From positions 4,192,501 to 4,256,500 of the forward strand of contig NZ_JAKWJU010000002.1 of the NCBI RefSeq assembly GCF_022524345.1: a stretch of 64,000 nucleotides of DNA. Reading direction: 5' to 3'. The notes beneath the pieces were generated by a model, which was given only the letters and a program-made list of their open reading frames with translations, had not been told where the DNA came from and did no database searches. Below are positions 54,367 to 64,000 of the stretch, one piece after another; position 1 is the first letter of the stretch; the number at the start of each line of letters is the position of its first letter. The position numbers were made by a program, and so were the translations under genes. The DNA is from Streptomyces marispadix. GTDB taxonomy: Bacteria > Actinomycetota > Actinomycetes > Streptomycetales > Streptomycetaceae.

Positions 54367-54536
54367 CTCGTGCTCCTTCCTGCTCGATGGCCGGTCCGCG
54401 GCCCGCTGTCTTGGGTTGTGCGCCGTGAGCTGCATGTACATCCGTGGTCGTGATCCGCTGTCGGCGGTCGCGCCGTGGAGGCGTGCTGTGTAGCTGTTAC
54501 GGGGCGGGACCGCGCTTCCTCCGCCGTCCCGCCGTC

Positions 54537-55550
54537 TCAGTGCTTGCCGGGGAGCAGGCCCACCTTGTCGTACGCCTGCGTCAGCGTCTCCGCCGCGACG
54601 GCCCTCGCCTTCTCCGCGCCCTTCGCCAGGAGCGAGTCCAGCGTCTCCGGGTCGTCGAGGTATTCCCGGGTGCGGGCGCGGAACGGACCGGCCCATTCGC
54701 TCACGATCTCGGCCAGGTCGGTCTTCAGCGCACCGTAACCCTTGCCCTCGTAAGTCTGCTCCACTTCCGCGATTGTCGAGTCCGTGAGCGTGGCGTGGAT
54801 CGTGAGCAGATTGCTGACGCCCGGCTTGTTCTCGGGGTCGAAGCGAATCTCGGTGCCGGTGTCCGTCACCGCGCTCTTGATCTTCTTCGCGGAGGACTTC
54901 GGGTCGTCCAGGAGGTCGATGATGCCCTTCGGCGACGACGCCGACTTGCTCATCTTGATCGTCGGGTCCTGGAGGTCGAAGATCTTCGCCGTCTCACGCA
55001 GGATGTACGGCTCCGGGACGGTGAAGATCTTCCCGTAGCGGCCGTTGAACCGCTCCGCCAGATTCCGCGTCAGCTCGATGTGCTGGCGCTGGTCCTCGCC
55101 GACGGGCACCTGGTTGGCCTGGTAGATCAGGATGTCGGCGACCTGGAGGATCGGGTACGTGAAGAGGCCCACGGAGGCGCGCTCCGTGCCGTGCCGCGCG
55201 GACTTGTCCTTGAACTGCGTCATACGGGACGCCTCGCCGAAGCCCGTGAGGCACTCCATCAGCCAGCTCAACTGCGTGTGCTCCGGCACGTGGCTCTGCA
55301 CGAAGAGCGTGCAGCGCTCGGGGTCGAGCCCCGTCGCGAGCAACTGGGCCGCTGCGAGGCGGGTGTTGTCCCGCAGCTCCTTCGGGTCCTGCGGCAGCGT
55401 CAGCGCGTGCAGGTCCACGACCATGTAGAAGGCGTCGTGGGTCTCCTGGAGAGCGACCCATTGCCGAACGGCACCCAGGTAGTTGCCGATGTGAAACGAG
55501 CCCGAGGTGGGCTGGATCCCGGAGAGTACACGCGGACGGTCGTTGGCCAT
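54537..55550 (-). CDS. trpS: Tryptophanyl-tRNA synthetase
   Basis: A 337-residue class I aminoacyl-tRNA synthetase. The ATP signature appears as HIGN ([12 protein letters not shown] near 17-28) and as KMSKS ([10 protein letters not shown] near 200). The tryptophan-binding segment is DLHALTLPQ near 46, and [19 protein letters not shown] near 139 is typical of the bacterial type. It is normal length. ATG 55550 lacks a Shine-Dalgarno site, though GGAGG occurs 19 bases upstream beside an inverted repeat that may control expression. It is divergent from rocD. Confidence 0.97.
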   Translation of the reverse strand: MANDRPRVLSGIQPTSGSFHIGNYLGAVRQWVALQETHDAFYMVVDLHALTLPQDPKELRDNTRLAAAQLLATGLDPERCTLFVQSHVPEHTQLSWLMECLTGFGEASRMTQFKDKSARHGTERASVGLFTYPILQVADILIYQANQVPVGEDQRQHIELTRNLAERFNGRYGKIFTVPEPYILRETAKIFDLQDPTIKMSKSASSPKGIIDLLDDPKSSAKKIKSAVTDTGTEIRFDPENKPGVSNLLTIHATLTDSTIAEVEQTYEGKGYGALKTDLAEIVSEWAGPFRARTREYLDDPETLDSLLAKGAEKARAVAAETLTQAYDKVGLLPGKH

Positions 55551-55561
55551 GCGCCCATTGT

Positions 55562-55607
55562 CTCAGGTCCCTCCTGCCCGGCGTGCACAGTTGTGCAGTG
55601 ACCTGAG
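55562..55607. promoter_or_regulatory. Nested inverted repeats in the trpS leader
   Basis: An outer 8-bp repeat CTCAGGTC/GACCTGAG (55562-55569, 55600-55607) encloses an inner 6-bp repeat TGCACA/TGTGCA (55584-55597). In the trpS direction the GGAGG lies within the structure. It could be an operator or an mRNA hairpin; it lacks the other blocks of a T-box leader. Confidence 0.45.
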
Positions 55608-55842
55608 GCACCGTGTCGAGCCTGCGCGCCGACTCCGCGCGGGTGCCCGCATACGCGTGCGCCGGGTCCGCGCCCCGCCGGGACGCCACGGCGGACGGAC
55701 TCCCGTCGTAACCCCGTACAGGCAGCAAAGTTTCTTCGCAGGGCGCCGGGTGGACGATAGAAAGAGGCAGCCCTCCGCTTCCGCACGGGACGACGTGGGA
55801 GCGGGAGGCGCCGCGCACCGACCAGACGAACGGAGACCCCGG

Positions 55843-57057
55843 ATGTCCACCTCGGAAAGGCTGATCGCCGCGTCCGAAGCGCGCAGCGCGCACAATTACC
55901 ACCCCCTGCCGGTCGTCGTCGCCTCGGCCGAGGGCGCCTGGGTTACCGACGCCGACGGGCGGCGCTACCTCGACATGCTCGCCGGCTACTCGGCGCTGAA
56001 CTTCGGACACCGCAACCAGCGGCTGATCGACGCCGCCAAGGCACAGCTCGACCGGGTGACCCTCACCTCCCGCGCCTTCTACCACGACCGCTTCGGCGAC
56101 TTCTGCGAGCAGCTCGCCGAGCTGTGCGGCATGGAGATGGTGCTGCCGATGAACACCGGCGCCGAGGCGGTGGAGACGGCCGTGAAGACGGCCCGCAAGT
56201 GGGGTTACCGGGTCAAGGGCGTGCCGGACGGGCAGGCGAAGATCATCGTCGCGGACAACAACTTCCACGGGCGTACGACGACGATCGTCTCCTTCTCCAC
56301 CGACCCCGAGGCGAGGGCGGACTTCGGCCCGTACACGCCGGGGTTCGTGGTCGTCCCCTACGGAGATCTCGCCGCCATGGAGGCCGCGCTCGACGAGCAC
56401 GGTGACGACACGGTCGCGGTGCTGATCGAGCCCATCCAGGGCGAGGCGGGAGTGCTGGTGCCGCCGGCGGGCTATCTGCCGGGCGTGCGCGAGCTGACGC
56501 GTGCTCGCGACGTGCTGATGATCGCGGACGAGATCCAGTCCGGGCTGGGCCGTACCGGGACCGACTTCGCGTGTGAGCACGAGGGCGTGCACCCCGACAT
56601 GTACGTACTGGGCAAGGCGCTGGGCGGCGGCGTGGTGCCCGTATCGGCGGTGGTCTCCTCGCGGGAGGTGCTGGGCGTCTACCGGCCTGGCGAGCACGGG
56701 TCCACGTTCGGCGGGAATCCGCTGGCCTGCGCCGTGGCGCTGGAGGTCATCGCGATGCTGCGCACCGGGGAGTACCAGCAGCGCGCCAAGGAGCTGGGCG
56801 AGCATCTCCACCAGGAGCTGGGCGCGCTCGCGGGCGGAGACGCCGTACGCGAGGTGCGCGGCCGCGGTCTGTGGGCGGGCGTCGACATCGACCCCGCGCA
56901 CGGTACGGGGCGTGAGCTGTCGGAGAAGCTGATGGCCCGCGGAGTGCTGGTCAAGGACACCCATGGGTCGACGATCCGGATCGCGCCGCCGCTCGTGGTG
57001 ACGAAGGAGGACCTGGACTGGGGTCTGGAGCAGCTTGAGGCCGTACTGAAGGGCTGA
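55843..57057 (+). CDS. rocD: Ornithine aminotransferase
   Basis: A 404-residue class III PLP aminotransferase; ATG 55843 with GGAG eight bases upstream. The PLP lysine is Lys258 in YVLGKALGGG. The acceptor-binding segment MNTGAEAVETAVKTARKWGY near 104, EPIQGEAGV near 200, DEIQSGLGRTG near 233, and HGSTFGGNPLACAVA near 286 fit ornithine-delta-aminotransferases. It converts ornithine plus 2-oxoglutarate to glutamate semialdehyde, feeding proline or glutamate. No arginine catabolic genes are adjacent, so it appears to be a single-gene unit. Confidence 0.93.
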   Translation: MSTSERLIAASEARSAHNYHPLPVVVASAEGAWVTDADGRRYLDMLAGYSALNFGHRNQRLIDAAKAQLDRVTLTSRAFYHDRFGDFCEQLAELCGMEMVLPMNTGAEAVETAVKTARKWGYRVKGVPDGQAKIIVADNNFHGRTTTIVSFSTDPEARADFGPYTPGFVVVPYGDLAAMEAALDEHGDDTVAVLIEPIQGEAGVLVPPAGYLPGVRELTRARDVLMIADEIQSGLGRTGTDFACEHEGVHPDMYVLGKALGGGVVPVSAVVSSREVLGVYRPGEHGSTFGGNPLACAVALEVIAMLRTGEYQQRAKELGEHLHQELGALAGGDAVREVRGRGLWAGVDIDPAHGTGRELSEKLMARGVLVKDTHGSTIRIAPPLVVTKEDLDWGLEQLEAVLKG

Positions 57058-57109
57058 CTGAAGGGCTGACTCGATCCCGTACTGATGGGCTGAAGTGCCG
57101 TCCGGACGA

Positions 57110-57138
57110 GGGGCGGAGGCGCCTGCCGCCTCCGCCCC
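57110..57138. terminator. Perfect 12-bp hairpin between rocD and the hydrolase gene
   Basis: GGGGCGGAGGCG (57110-57121) pairs with CGCCTCCGCCCC (57127-57138) around a CCTGC loop. It suits both convergent transcripts. Confidence 0.8.
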
Positions 57139-57167
57139 CTCACGTTTCCGCCGCCGCGCCCGCCCCG

Positions 57168-58526
57168 CTAGCGCAGCAGCTTCAGCACCCGCGACCAGCC
57201 GTCCTCGCGTGCCTGCTGGTCGGAGACGGACGTGCTGACGATCCGGCCGTTCGCGCCGCCCTCCTGGCCGGGCTGGCCGTAGGGGAACCAGTTCACGTGG
57301 TGGCCCGCCTTGGGATAGGTGAGCCGGCGGTGGGCGTCGCCCGAGGCGTTCCGCTGGGCGGCGATCGTCCTCGCTGACGCCGCCGAGCCCCACATCTTGT
57401 CGTTGCCGCCGGCGATCGCCAGCACGGTGCCGCGCACCCGGTCCAGCCGGATCGGCCCCGCCGGGATCGGCTGCCCGCGCTCTGCCCAGGCGGCGCGGCC
57501 CGAAGCCCCCGCCAGATAGGGCCCGTTGACCTTGTCGGACGGCGCGTAGGCGATGACGTCACGGAAGACGGACGGATGGCGCTGCCCGAGTAGCTGGGCG
57601 ATCTCGCTGCCGCGCGAATTGCCCATCACCGCAAGGCGCTTGGGGTCCGCCCCGGGCTGCTGCGCCAGCAGGCGGGCGGCTCGTAGAAAGTACTCCGTGT
57701 CGATCATGTTGAGGGCGTCGGGGCGCCCCGAGCCGTCGCCGCAGCGGAAGTAGCACAGCGACAGCGCCGGATGGCCGTGCGCGGCAAGCAGAGCGGCGGC
57801 GTACTCACCGGAGTTGCCGCCCTCCGAGCCGCCGAAGACGAGGACGGGCGCACGGCGCCGCTCGCCCTTCGGCGGGGTGTACATCTCGCCGTCGACGCGG
57901 TTCTTAGCCATGGTCAGCTTGCGGTGGCGTACGTTGCCCGTCAGCCACTGGCGGGTGATCGTGCGGCTGGTGAGCCGCTTGCCGTCCTTGCCGACGGTCA
58001 GCCGCAGGGCGTACGAGCGCTTCTCGGCCGGTGAGGGCGGGTGGTAGGAGAAGGCGTCGCCGCTGCCGATCTTCCTCACGCCCGTGCCCGCTGTGGGCAG
58101 CATGGCTCCCAGCAGGCCGGTGCTGTCCGCCTTCGCATACGGGCGTCCGCCGCGCGGCGCCTGCTCGTCCAGGTCGATTCGGCCGTGGGCGTCGGCGGTG
58201 AAGTCGCCCTGGGCGCGCCAGGGTTGGCGGCGCTGGTCCACGGCGTGCGCGGCGACGGTGACGCGGTCGTGCGCGCCGAGGCCGCCGATCCGCACATGGA
58301 TGTCCTGGTCGGCGAGGGCCACCGGGCGGTCGACGTGGATCGCCGGGCCCTTGTCGTCACCGTCACCGCTGCCGTGCCCGCTGTCGTGACCGCGTACCTG
58401 TCCGGCGTCGGGCCTGCGGGCGTCGTCGGAGCCCCCGCCGCCGGAGCAGGCCGCCGTCGCGGCCAGCATCATCAGCGCGGCGAGGCCCGCCCCTGCTTTC
58501 GGAATGCGTCCCACCCGGGGCACCAT
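57168..58526 (-). CDS. Lipoprotein acyl-CoA thioesterase/BAAT-like hydrolase
   Basis: A 452-residue lipoprotein; ATG 58526 is preferred because AAGGGG lies five bases upstream, and a GTG six bases earlier is in frame. The lipobox LAATAAC puts the modified Cys at 27. An Asp/Gly/His-rich linker leads to an N-terminal beta domain of the acyl-CoA thioester hydrolase/BAAT type (ALADQDIHVRIGGLGAHDRV near 70), then an alpha/beta hydrolase domain. The nucleophile motif is GNSRGSE near 295, the acid is in GGNDKMWG near 375 and the His is in AGHHVNW near 412. The natural substrate is unknown. It is divergent from the transglutaminase-like gene. Confidence 0.85.
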   Translation of the reverse strand: MVPRVGRIPKAGAGLAALMMLAATAACSGGGGSDDARRPDAGQVRGHDSGHGSGDGDDKGPAIHVDRPVALADQDIHVRIGGLGAHDRVTVAAHAVDQRRQPWRAQGDFTADAHGRIDLDEQAPRGGRPYAKADSTGLLGAMLPTAGTGVRKIGSGDAFSYHPPSPAEKRSYALRLTVGKDGKRLTSRTITRQWLTGNVRHRKLTMAKNRVDGEMYTPPKGERRRAPVLVFGGSEGGNSGEYAAALLAAHGHPALSLCYFRCGDGSGRPDALNMIDTEYFLRAARLLAQQPGADPKRLAVMGNSRGSEIAQLLGQRHPSVFRDVIAYAPSDKVNGPYLAGASGRAAWAERGQPIPAGPIRLDRVRGTVLAIAGGNDKMWGSAASARTIAAQRNASGDAHRRLTYPKAGHHVNWFPYGQPGQEGGANGRIVSTSVSDQQAREDGWSRVLKLLR

Positions 58527-58555
58527 ACGCACCCCTTCACGGATCGGGAGAACCG

Positions 58556-59530
58556 GTGCTCTCCCCCGGCTGGAAATCCGGGATGAGATCGGCCACGCTG
58601 TCGCGCATGCTGCCCGCAGAGCGTGACTTCTATTTAGCGCAGAGCGTCCATAGTGATCCCGGTTCGGCGGAAAAGCTCGCGGGACTTCCCCAAGGTCCCG
58701 ACGAACTGGCCCTGCTCGTAAGGCACTTGCTCATCCACCGCGAGGAGACGGGCCGTTTCGGCTGTGCCCTGCCCGAATCCCGCTACCGTTCCGAAGCGGA
58801 GACCCGGTACGTCGACGACATCCTGGACATCGTCCTGCGGCTCGACGACGCACCGCTGACCGCGCCCCGCCGCCCCCTCGACCGATTCGCCGGTACCTGC
58901 CGGGACTTCGCGCTGCTGCACTGCGCGCTCCTGCGCCACTCCGGCACGCCCGCCCGTATCCGGTGCGGTTACGCCACCTACTTCGCGGAGGGTTTCCACG
59001 ACGACCACTGGCTCACCGAGTACTGGCATCCCGAGCGCGGATGGATCCTCAGCGACCCGCAGTTGGTGCCCGACGTGCGGATCGAGTCGCCGTACGAGCT
59101 GGACTTCGACCCGCTCGACGTGCCGCGTGACCGCTTCCTGGTGGCGGGGGAGGGGTGGCGCCGCTGCCGTAGCGGGGAGGCCGACCCGAAGACGTTCGGC
59201 GTCAGCGTGCTGGGGCTGATGGGCCTGTGGATGGTGCGCGCCAACGTCGTACGCGATCTCGCCGCCCTCAACAGGGCGGAGGTGCTGCCCTGGGACTCCT
59301 GGGGCGTCGGCGACGCGGGGCGCGACGGTGAGAAGGGAACCGACGAGGCGGGGCTCGCCCTGCTCGACGAGGCGGCGCGTGCCACCGTCCACGCGGACTT
59401 CGACGAGGTGCGGGCGCTGTACCGGGACACCCCGAGCCTGCGGGTGCCGGAGACGGTGACCTCGTACCAGTCGTACGACGGAGAGTGCGAGATACGTCTG
59501 CGCGGAGACCCGCAGGACGGGGAGAGCTGA
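58556..59530 (+). CDS. Transglutaminase-like domain protein
   Basis: A 324-residue cytoplasmic protein; GTG 58556 with GGGAG upstream, and in-frame ATGs at 58583 and 58607 are alternatives. The transglutaminase-like triad is visible: Cys in GTCRDFALLHCALLR near 120, His in HDDHWLTEYW near 150, and Asp in ILSDPQLVPD near 165. The remaining C-terminal half is a helical domain of unknown function. No signal peptide or membrane helix is seen. Such proteins may be proteases or amidases rather than true transglutaminases. It is followed by a strong hairpin. Confidence 0.87.
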   Translation: MLSPGWKSGMRSATLSRMLPAERDFYLAQSVHSDPGSAEKLAGLPQGPDELALLVRHLLIHREETGRFGCALPESRYRSEAETRYVDDILDIVLRLDDAPLTAPRRPLDRFAGTCRDFALLHCALLRHSGTPARIRCGYATYFAEGFHDDHWLTEYWHPERGWILSDPQLVPDVRIESPYELDFDPLDVPRDRFLVAGEGWRRCRSGEADPKTFGVSVLGLMGLWMVRANVVRDLAALNRAEVLPWDSWGVGDAGRDGEKGTDEAGLALLDEAARATVHADFDEVRALYRDTPSLRVPETVTSYQSYDGECEIRLRGDPQDGES

Positions 59531-59534
59531 CCGC

Positions 59535-59574
59535 CGAACCGGGCCGGTGCGAACCACCGCACCGGCCCGGTTCG
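59535..59574. terminator. Perfect 17-bp hairpin after the transglutaminase-like gene
   Basis: CGAACCGGGCCGGTGCG (59535-59551) pairs exactly with 59558-59574 around a 6-base loop. It starts four bases after the stop codon and also faces the end of the peptidase gene. Confidence 0.88.
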
Positions 59575-59694
59575 TCGGGGCGTGCTGTGCTGTGCTCTAC
59601 GAGCTGTGCCGCGTCGAGGCTCTGCGAGCCGTGCTGCGTCGAGCCCCGTTGCCGTGCCGCCGACCCTGCCCTTGCAGCCGGCGGGCGGCGCGCG

Positions 59695-60681
59695 TCAGCT
59701 CGCCTGAGCGGTCTCGTAGAGCTTCTTGGCGTCCTCGCCGAAGTACGGCCCGAACATCGTGTCCGGCAGGAAGGTGTAGCCGAAGCTGTTCACGGAGGAC
59801 TGGAGGCCCTTGCCCGTCGCCTCGTCGAACTCGGTGAACCACGGGCCGCCGCTGGAGCCGCCCGTCATGTTGCACGAGAGGCCGTGATCCTTCGTGAGCA
59901 GCACGTCCTGGAAGGTCGTACCGCTGCAATAGATCAGCTTCTCGCCGTCGTACGGGTCGGCGGCGGGGAAGCCGAACGAGTACATCGTGGTGTTGTACTC
60001 GGCGTTGAATGACAGGCCCTGGCCGCCGACGACGTCCGTGAGCTTCTTGCCGTCGAGCTCGTTCACCACGGCGGCGCCGACGTCGAAGTTCATGTCCTCA
60101 CTGGCCTCCCACTGCGGAGTGGTCAGCGTCTTCTTCGCCGTCCACTTCCCGTGCGGGGCCTCGCCGTCGTGGTAACCGGGCACGAAGACCCAGTCGGTGT
60201 GCCAGTTGCCCTGGTACTTCACGCAGTGGCCGGCGGTGATGACCGTACTGCCGTTGTCGCTGGTGACCGCGTCGCCGGAGCAAGAGGCGTCACGGTCGCC
60301 CATCTTGAAGAAGACACGGCCCGTGGTCTTCACCACGTCGCCGCCGCCGGACCAGGGGCCGCCGGGTTCGGGCTGTGCCTTGGAGCCGCCCAGCGAGCCG
60401 AGCGGCGGAACCTTCAACTCCTCGCCGCGGGGCACCGCTTTGCCGGCCCGTTCTACGGCGCGCGAACCGATGTCGAGCAGATCCTCGACCGGCGTCGCCT
60501 CACGCATGCGTTCGGCGGTCCACTGGCCGGCGGTTTGCTTCGCGGCCTTCGTCACCGTCGAACTCGGCGCGGAGCCACCGGAGTCGGCGCTCGCGGGGGT
60601 GGTTTGCAGCGCGAGGCCGAGGAGGGCGCCTACGGCCAGCAGCGCTCCTGCGCCTCGGCGCATACGTCGTGTGCGTCTCAC
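59695..60681 (-). CDS. Secreted trypsin-like serine peptidase
   Basis: A 328-residue protein; GTG 60681 with AAGGAG five bases upstream. The signal peptide (MRRTRRMRRGAGALL, hydrophobic core) ends near SADS. A pro-region of about 80 residues precedes the catalytic domain. The triad is His in ITAGHCV near 148, Asp in NFDVGAAVVN near 200 and Ser in GGSSGGPW near 275. Cys pairs (SCSGD with GHC; YCSG with LSCN) suggest two disulfides. The specificity is unknown. Streptomyces secretes many peptidases of this type. Confidence 0.92.
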   Translation of the reverse strand: MRRTRRMRRGAGALLAVGALLGLALQTTPASADSGGSAPSSTVTKAAKQTAGQWTAERMREATPVEDLLDIGSRAVERAGKAVPRGEELKVPPLGSLGGSKAQPEPGGPWSGGGDVVKTTGRVFFKMGDRDASCSGDAVTSDNGSTVITAGHCVKYQGNWHTDWVFVPGYHDGEAPHGKWTAKKTLTTPQWEASEDMNFDVGAAVVNELDGKKLTDVVGGQGLSFNAEYNTTMYSFGFPAADPYDGEKLIYCSGTTFQDVLLTKDHGLSCNMTGGSSGGPWFTEFDEATGKGLQSSVNSFGYTFLPDTMFGPYFGEDAKKLYETAQAS

Positions 60682-60813
60682 GCTTACTCCTTCTGCTGGG
60701 ATGGGGCAGATGAGTGGTGCGGTTTGACGTGCTCATTGCGTGGTGCGTCGATAGCGTGCCCCGAAATCGGTCCCGCCGAACGGGAGTCCGGGGAGTTTGG
60801 ACTTGGGCACGGC

Positions 60814-60844
60814 AAGGCGCCCGGGGCATCGCCCCGGGCGCCTT
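60814..60844 (-). terminator. Perfect 14-bp hairpin after the sdh operon
   Basis: AAGGCGCCCGGGGC (60814-60827) pairs exactly with 60831-60844 around a 3-base loop. It lies 32 bases beyond the sdhB stop codon on the minus strand. Confidence 0.85.
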
Positions 60845-60875
60845 CGTCCGCACGTATGCGCGCGGAGGGGTCCGC

Positions 60876-61666
60876 TCAGAAGCGGCGCGTGATCAGCGCC
60901 CGCTTGACCTCCTGGATCGCCTTCGTCACCTCGATGCCGCGCGGACAGGCGTCCGTGCAGTTGAACGTCGTGCGGCAACGCCACACGCCGTCCTTGTCGT
61001 TGAGGATCTCCAGGCGCTGCTCGCCCGCCTCGTCGCGGCTGTCGAAGATGAAGCGGTGCGCGTTGACGATGGCCGCCGGGCCGAAGTACTGCCCGTCGTT
61101 CCAGTAGATGGGGCACGAACTCGTGCACGCCGCGCACAGGATGCACTTGGTCGTGTCGTCGAAGCGCTCGCGGTCCTCGGCGGACTGGAGCCGCTCGCGC
61201 GTCGGCTCGTTGCCGCTGGTGACCAGGAACGGCATGACGTCCCGGTACGCCTGGAAGAACGGCTCCATGTCGACGACGAGGTCCTTCATCACCGTCAGGC
61301 CCTTTATCGCCTCGACGAGGATGGGCTTGGTGCTCTTCCCGTCCTTGATCCCGGTTATGTCCTTGATCAGCGTCTTGCACGCCAGCCGGTTGCGGCCGTT
61401 GATGCGCATCGCGTCCGAGCCGCAGATGCCGTGCGCACACGAGCGACGGAAGGTCAGCGTCCCGTCCAGCTCCCACTTGATGCGGTGGAGCGCGTCGAGC
61501 ACCCGGTCCTTGGGGTCGATGTCGAGGGTGAAGTCCTCCCACGCCGGCTCCGCCGAGACCTCCGGGTTGAAGCGGCGGATCCGGAAGGTGACGGTGACGA
61601 GATGCGACGCCGTGGGCTGCGAATCGGCCGCGGACGGACCGGACTTGTCGATGACTGCGGTGCTCA

Positions 61667-61667
<1 letters not shown>
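60876..61667 (-). CDS. sdhB: Succinate dehydrogenase iron-sulfur subunit
   Basis: A 263-residue subunit carrying three iron-sulfur clusters that pass electrons from FAD to quinone. The [2Fe-2S] ligands are in RRSCAHGICGSDAM near 75 with ACK near 96. The [4Fe-4S] motif is CILCAACTSSCP near 175, and the [3Fe-4S] motif is CRTTFNCTDACPRGI near 235. It overlaps the sdhA stop by one base (TGATG), so translation is coupled. It is the last gene of sdhCDAB and is followed by a hairpin. Confidence 0.97.
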
Positions 61668-63421
<1,754 letters not shown>

Positions 63422-63448
63422 CTGGGTTACCTCAGCCCCGTACGTGCG

Positions 63449-63940
63449 TCAGCGGATGTTCGGGTCGAAGGTGAAGATCACCAGCGTGCCCAGCAGGACG
63501 GTGAAGAACGTGGCCGTGTACAGCAGTGCCTTCAGCCACAGGCGGGTCGCGTCCCGCTCCGCGTAGTCGTTGATGACGGTCCGCAGGCCGTTGGCGCCGT
63601 GGAGCATCGCGAGCCACAGCATCATCAGGTCCCAGGCCTGCCAGAACGGGGAGGCCCAGCGTCCGGCGACGAAGGCGAAGCCGATCTTGGTCACGCCGCC
63701 GTCCAGTACGAGCTGGATCACCAGATGGCCCACGACCAGCACGACGAGGAGGATGCCGGACAGCCGCATGAACAGCCATCCGTACAGCTCGAAGTTGGTG
63801 CGGGTCGCCTTCGGCGTCCTCGTCGTACGGGCGCGGGCCGGGACGATCAGCGGCGCCGGGTTGTCCACGCTGTGGTGGCCGTCTGACTGGACGCCCTTGC
63901 CGGCGCCTTCGGAGGAGGGCTTCGCGGTCTCGGTCGACAT
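63449..63940 (-). CDS. sdhD: Succinate dehydrogenase membrane anchor subunit
   Basis: A 163-residue membrane subunit; ATG 63940 is preferred over the ATG six bases upstream because GGAGG then has nine-base spacing. A disordered N-terminus of about 48 residues is followed by three helices: WLFMRLSGILLVVLVVGHLV near 55, FWQAWDLMMLWLAMLHGANG near 98, and LLYTATFFTVLLGTLVIF near 140. His residues in VVGHLV and MLHGANG are candidates for heme or quinone contacts. It anchors SdhAB to the membrane together with SdhC. Confidence 0.93.
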   Translation of the reverse strand: MSTETAKPSSEGAGKGVQSDGHHSVDNPAPLIVPARARTTRTPKATRTNFELYGWLFMRLSGILLVVLVVGHLVIQLVLDGGVTKIGFAFVAGRWASPFWQAWDLMMLWLAMLHGANGLRTVINDYAERDATRLWLKALLYTATFFTVLLGTLVIFTFDPNIR

Positions 63941-63945
63941 GTTCA

Positions 63946-64000
63946 TCAGCCTCCGAACAGCGTGTGCAGGGTGTGCCGCAGGACGGGGTAGAAGGCGCCG
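63946..64000 (-). CDS. sdhC: Succinate dehydrogenase cytochrome b subunit, C-terminal end (partial)
   Basis: Only the last 17 full codons are in the window, ending VLRHTLHTLFGG before TGA (63948-63946). The position just upstream of sdhD and the His-rich end fit SdhC. Its stop overlaps the first ATG of the sdhD frame by one base. Confidence 0.8.
   Translation of the reverse strand, partial: GAFYPVLRHTLHTLFGG

Noticed and set aside
55551..55842. T-box riboswitch for trpS
   Set aside because: The conserved T-box 14-mer and specifier loop features were not found; only simple nested inverted repeats are present.

Overview
The window is very GC-rich, with strongly G/C-biased third codon positions, frequent GTG/TTG starts, and many short overlaps (ATGA, GTGA, TGATG). 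Gene content and order point to Streptomyces or a close relative: from memory the order follows the S. coelicolor region from about SCO4796 to SCO4858, and pcrA - M23 peptidase - sucC - sucD - perM - purN - purH is also conserved in mycobacteria. No rRNA, tRNA, CRISPR array, phage gene or insertion sequence was seen, so this looks like stable core chromosome.

Layout. 0-7 kb: the end of a membrane protein, a secreted NlpC/P60 hydrolase under a recognisable c-di-AMP (ydaO-type) riboswitch, the helicase pcrA, a membrane-anchored M23 (LytM) peptidase with a repetitive Tyr/Gly-rich cytoplasmic tail, and the cobalamin-binding small subunit of an acyl-CoA mutase. 7-16.5 kb: a divergent five-gene block (SWIM zinc finger and DUF5691 leftward; MoxR AAA ATPase, DUF5682 and VWA protein rightward). 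Its shared promoter region carries a 15-bp inverted repeat whose arms match the RecA-NDp/PafBC type of DNA-damage promoter (TTGTCAGTG-N8-TAnnnT). pcrA has a weaker match to the same promoter type. The DUF5691 gene carries a frameshift. This block is the best candidate here for a poorly described system. 16.8-20.2 kb: three low-complexity secreted proteins.

20.8-33.6 kb: housekeeping metabolism. sucCD (TCA cycle) converges on a sigma-factor-like gene whose frame runs through its own terminator into sucD. Then come perM (cell division membrane protein), purN-purH (purine synthesis), several small membrane proteins including an RDD protein, and folD with a DUF3017 gene. 33.9-41.2 kb: an XRE/DUF2690 membrane regulator, mdh (TCA cycle), and three linked membrane or hypothetical genes, two sharing a Met-Ser-Gly-Gly motif.

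41.6-49.3 kb: an osmoprotectant operon: betaine aldehyde dehydrogenase, a GMC (choline-type) dehydrogenase, and a glycine-betaine ABC transporter with ATPase, a double-length permease and a binding lipoprotein. A 38-codon ORF is coupled by 4-nt overlaps on both sides between ATPase and permease. 49.3-60.7 kb: metallophosphoesterase, SCO4848-type membrane protein, D-Ala-D-Ala carboxypeptidase, YihY/BrkB protein, 2'-5' RNA ligase-like protein, trpS, rocD, a lipoprotein acyl-hydrolase, a transglutaminase-like protein and a secreted trypsin-like peptidase. 60.8-64 kb: the sdhCDAB operon on the minus strand, with sdhC cut by the window edge. Several convergent pairs are separated by long perfect hairpins without U-tracts.
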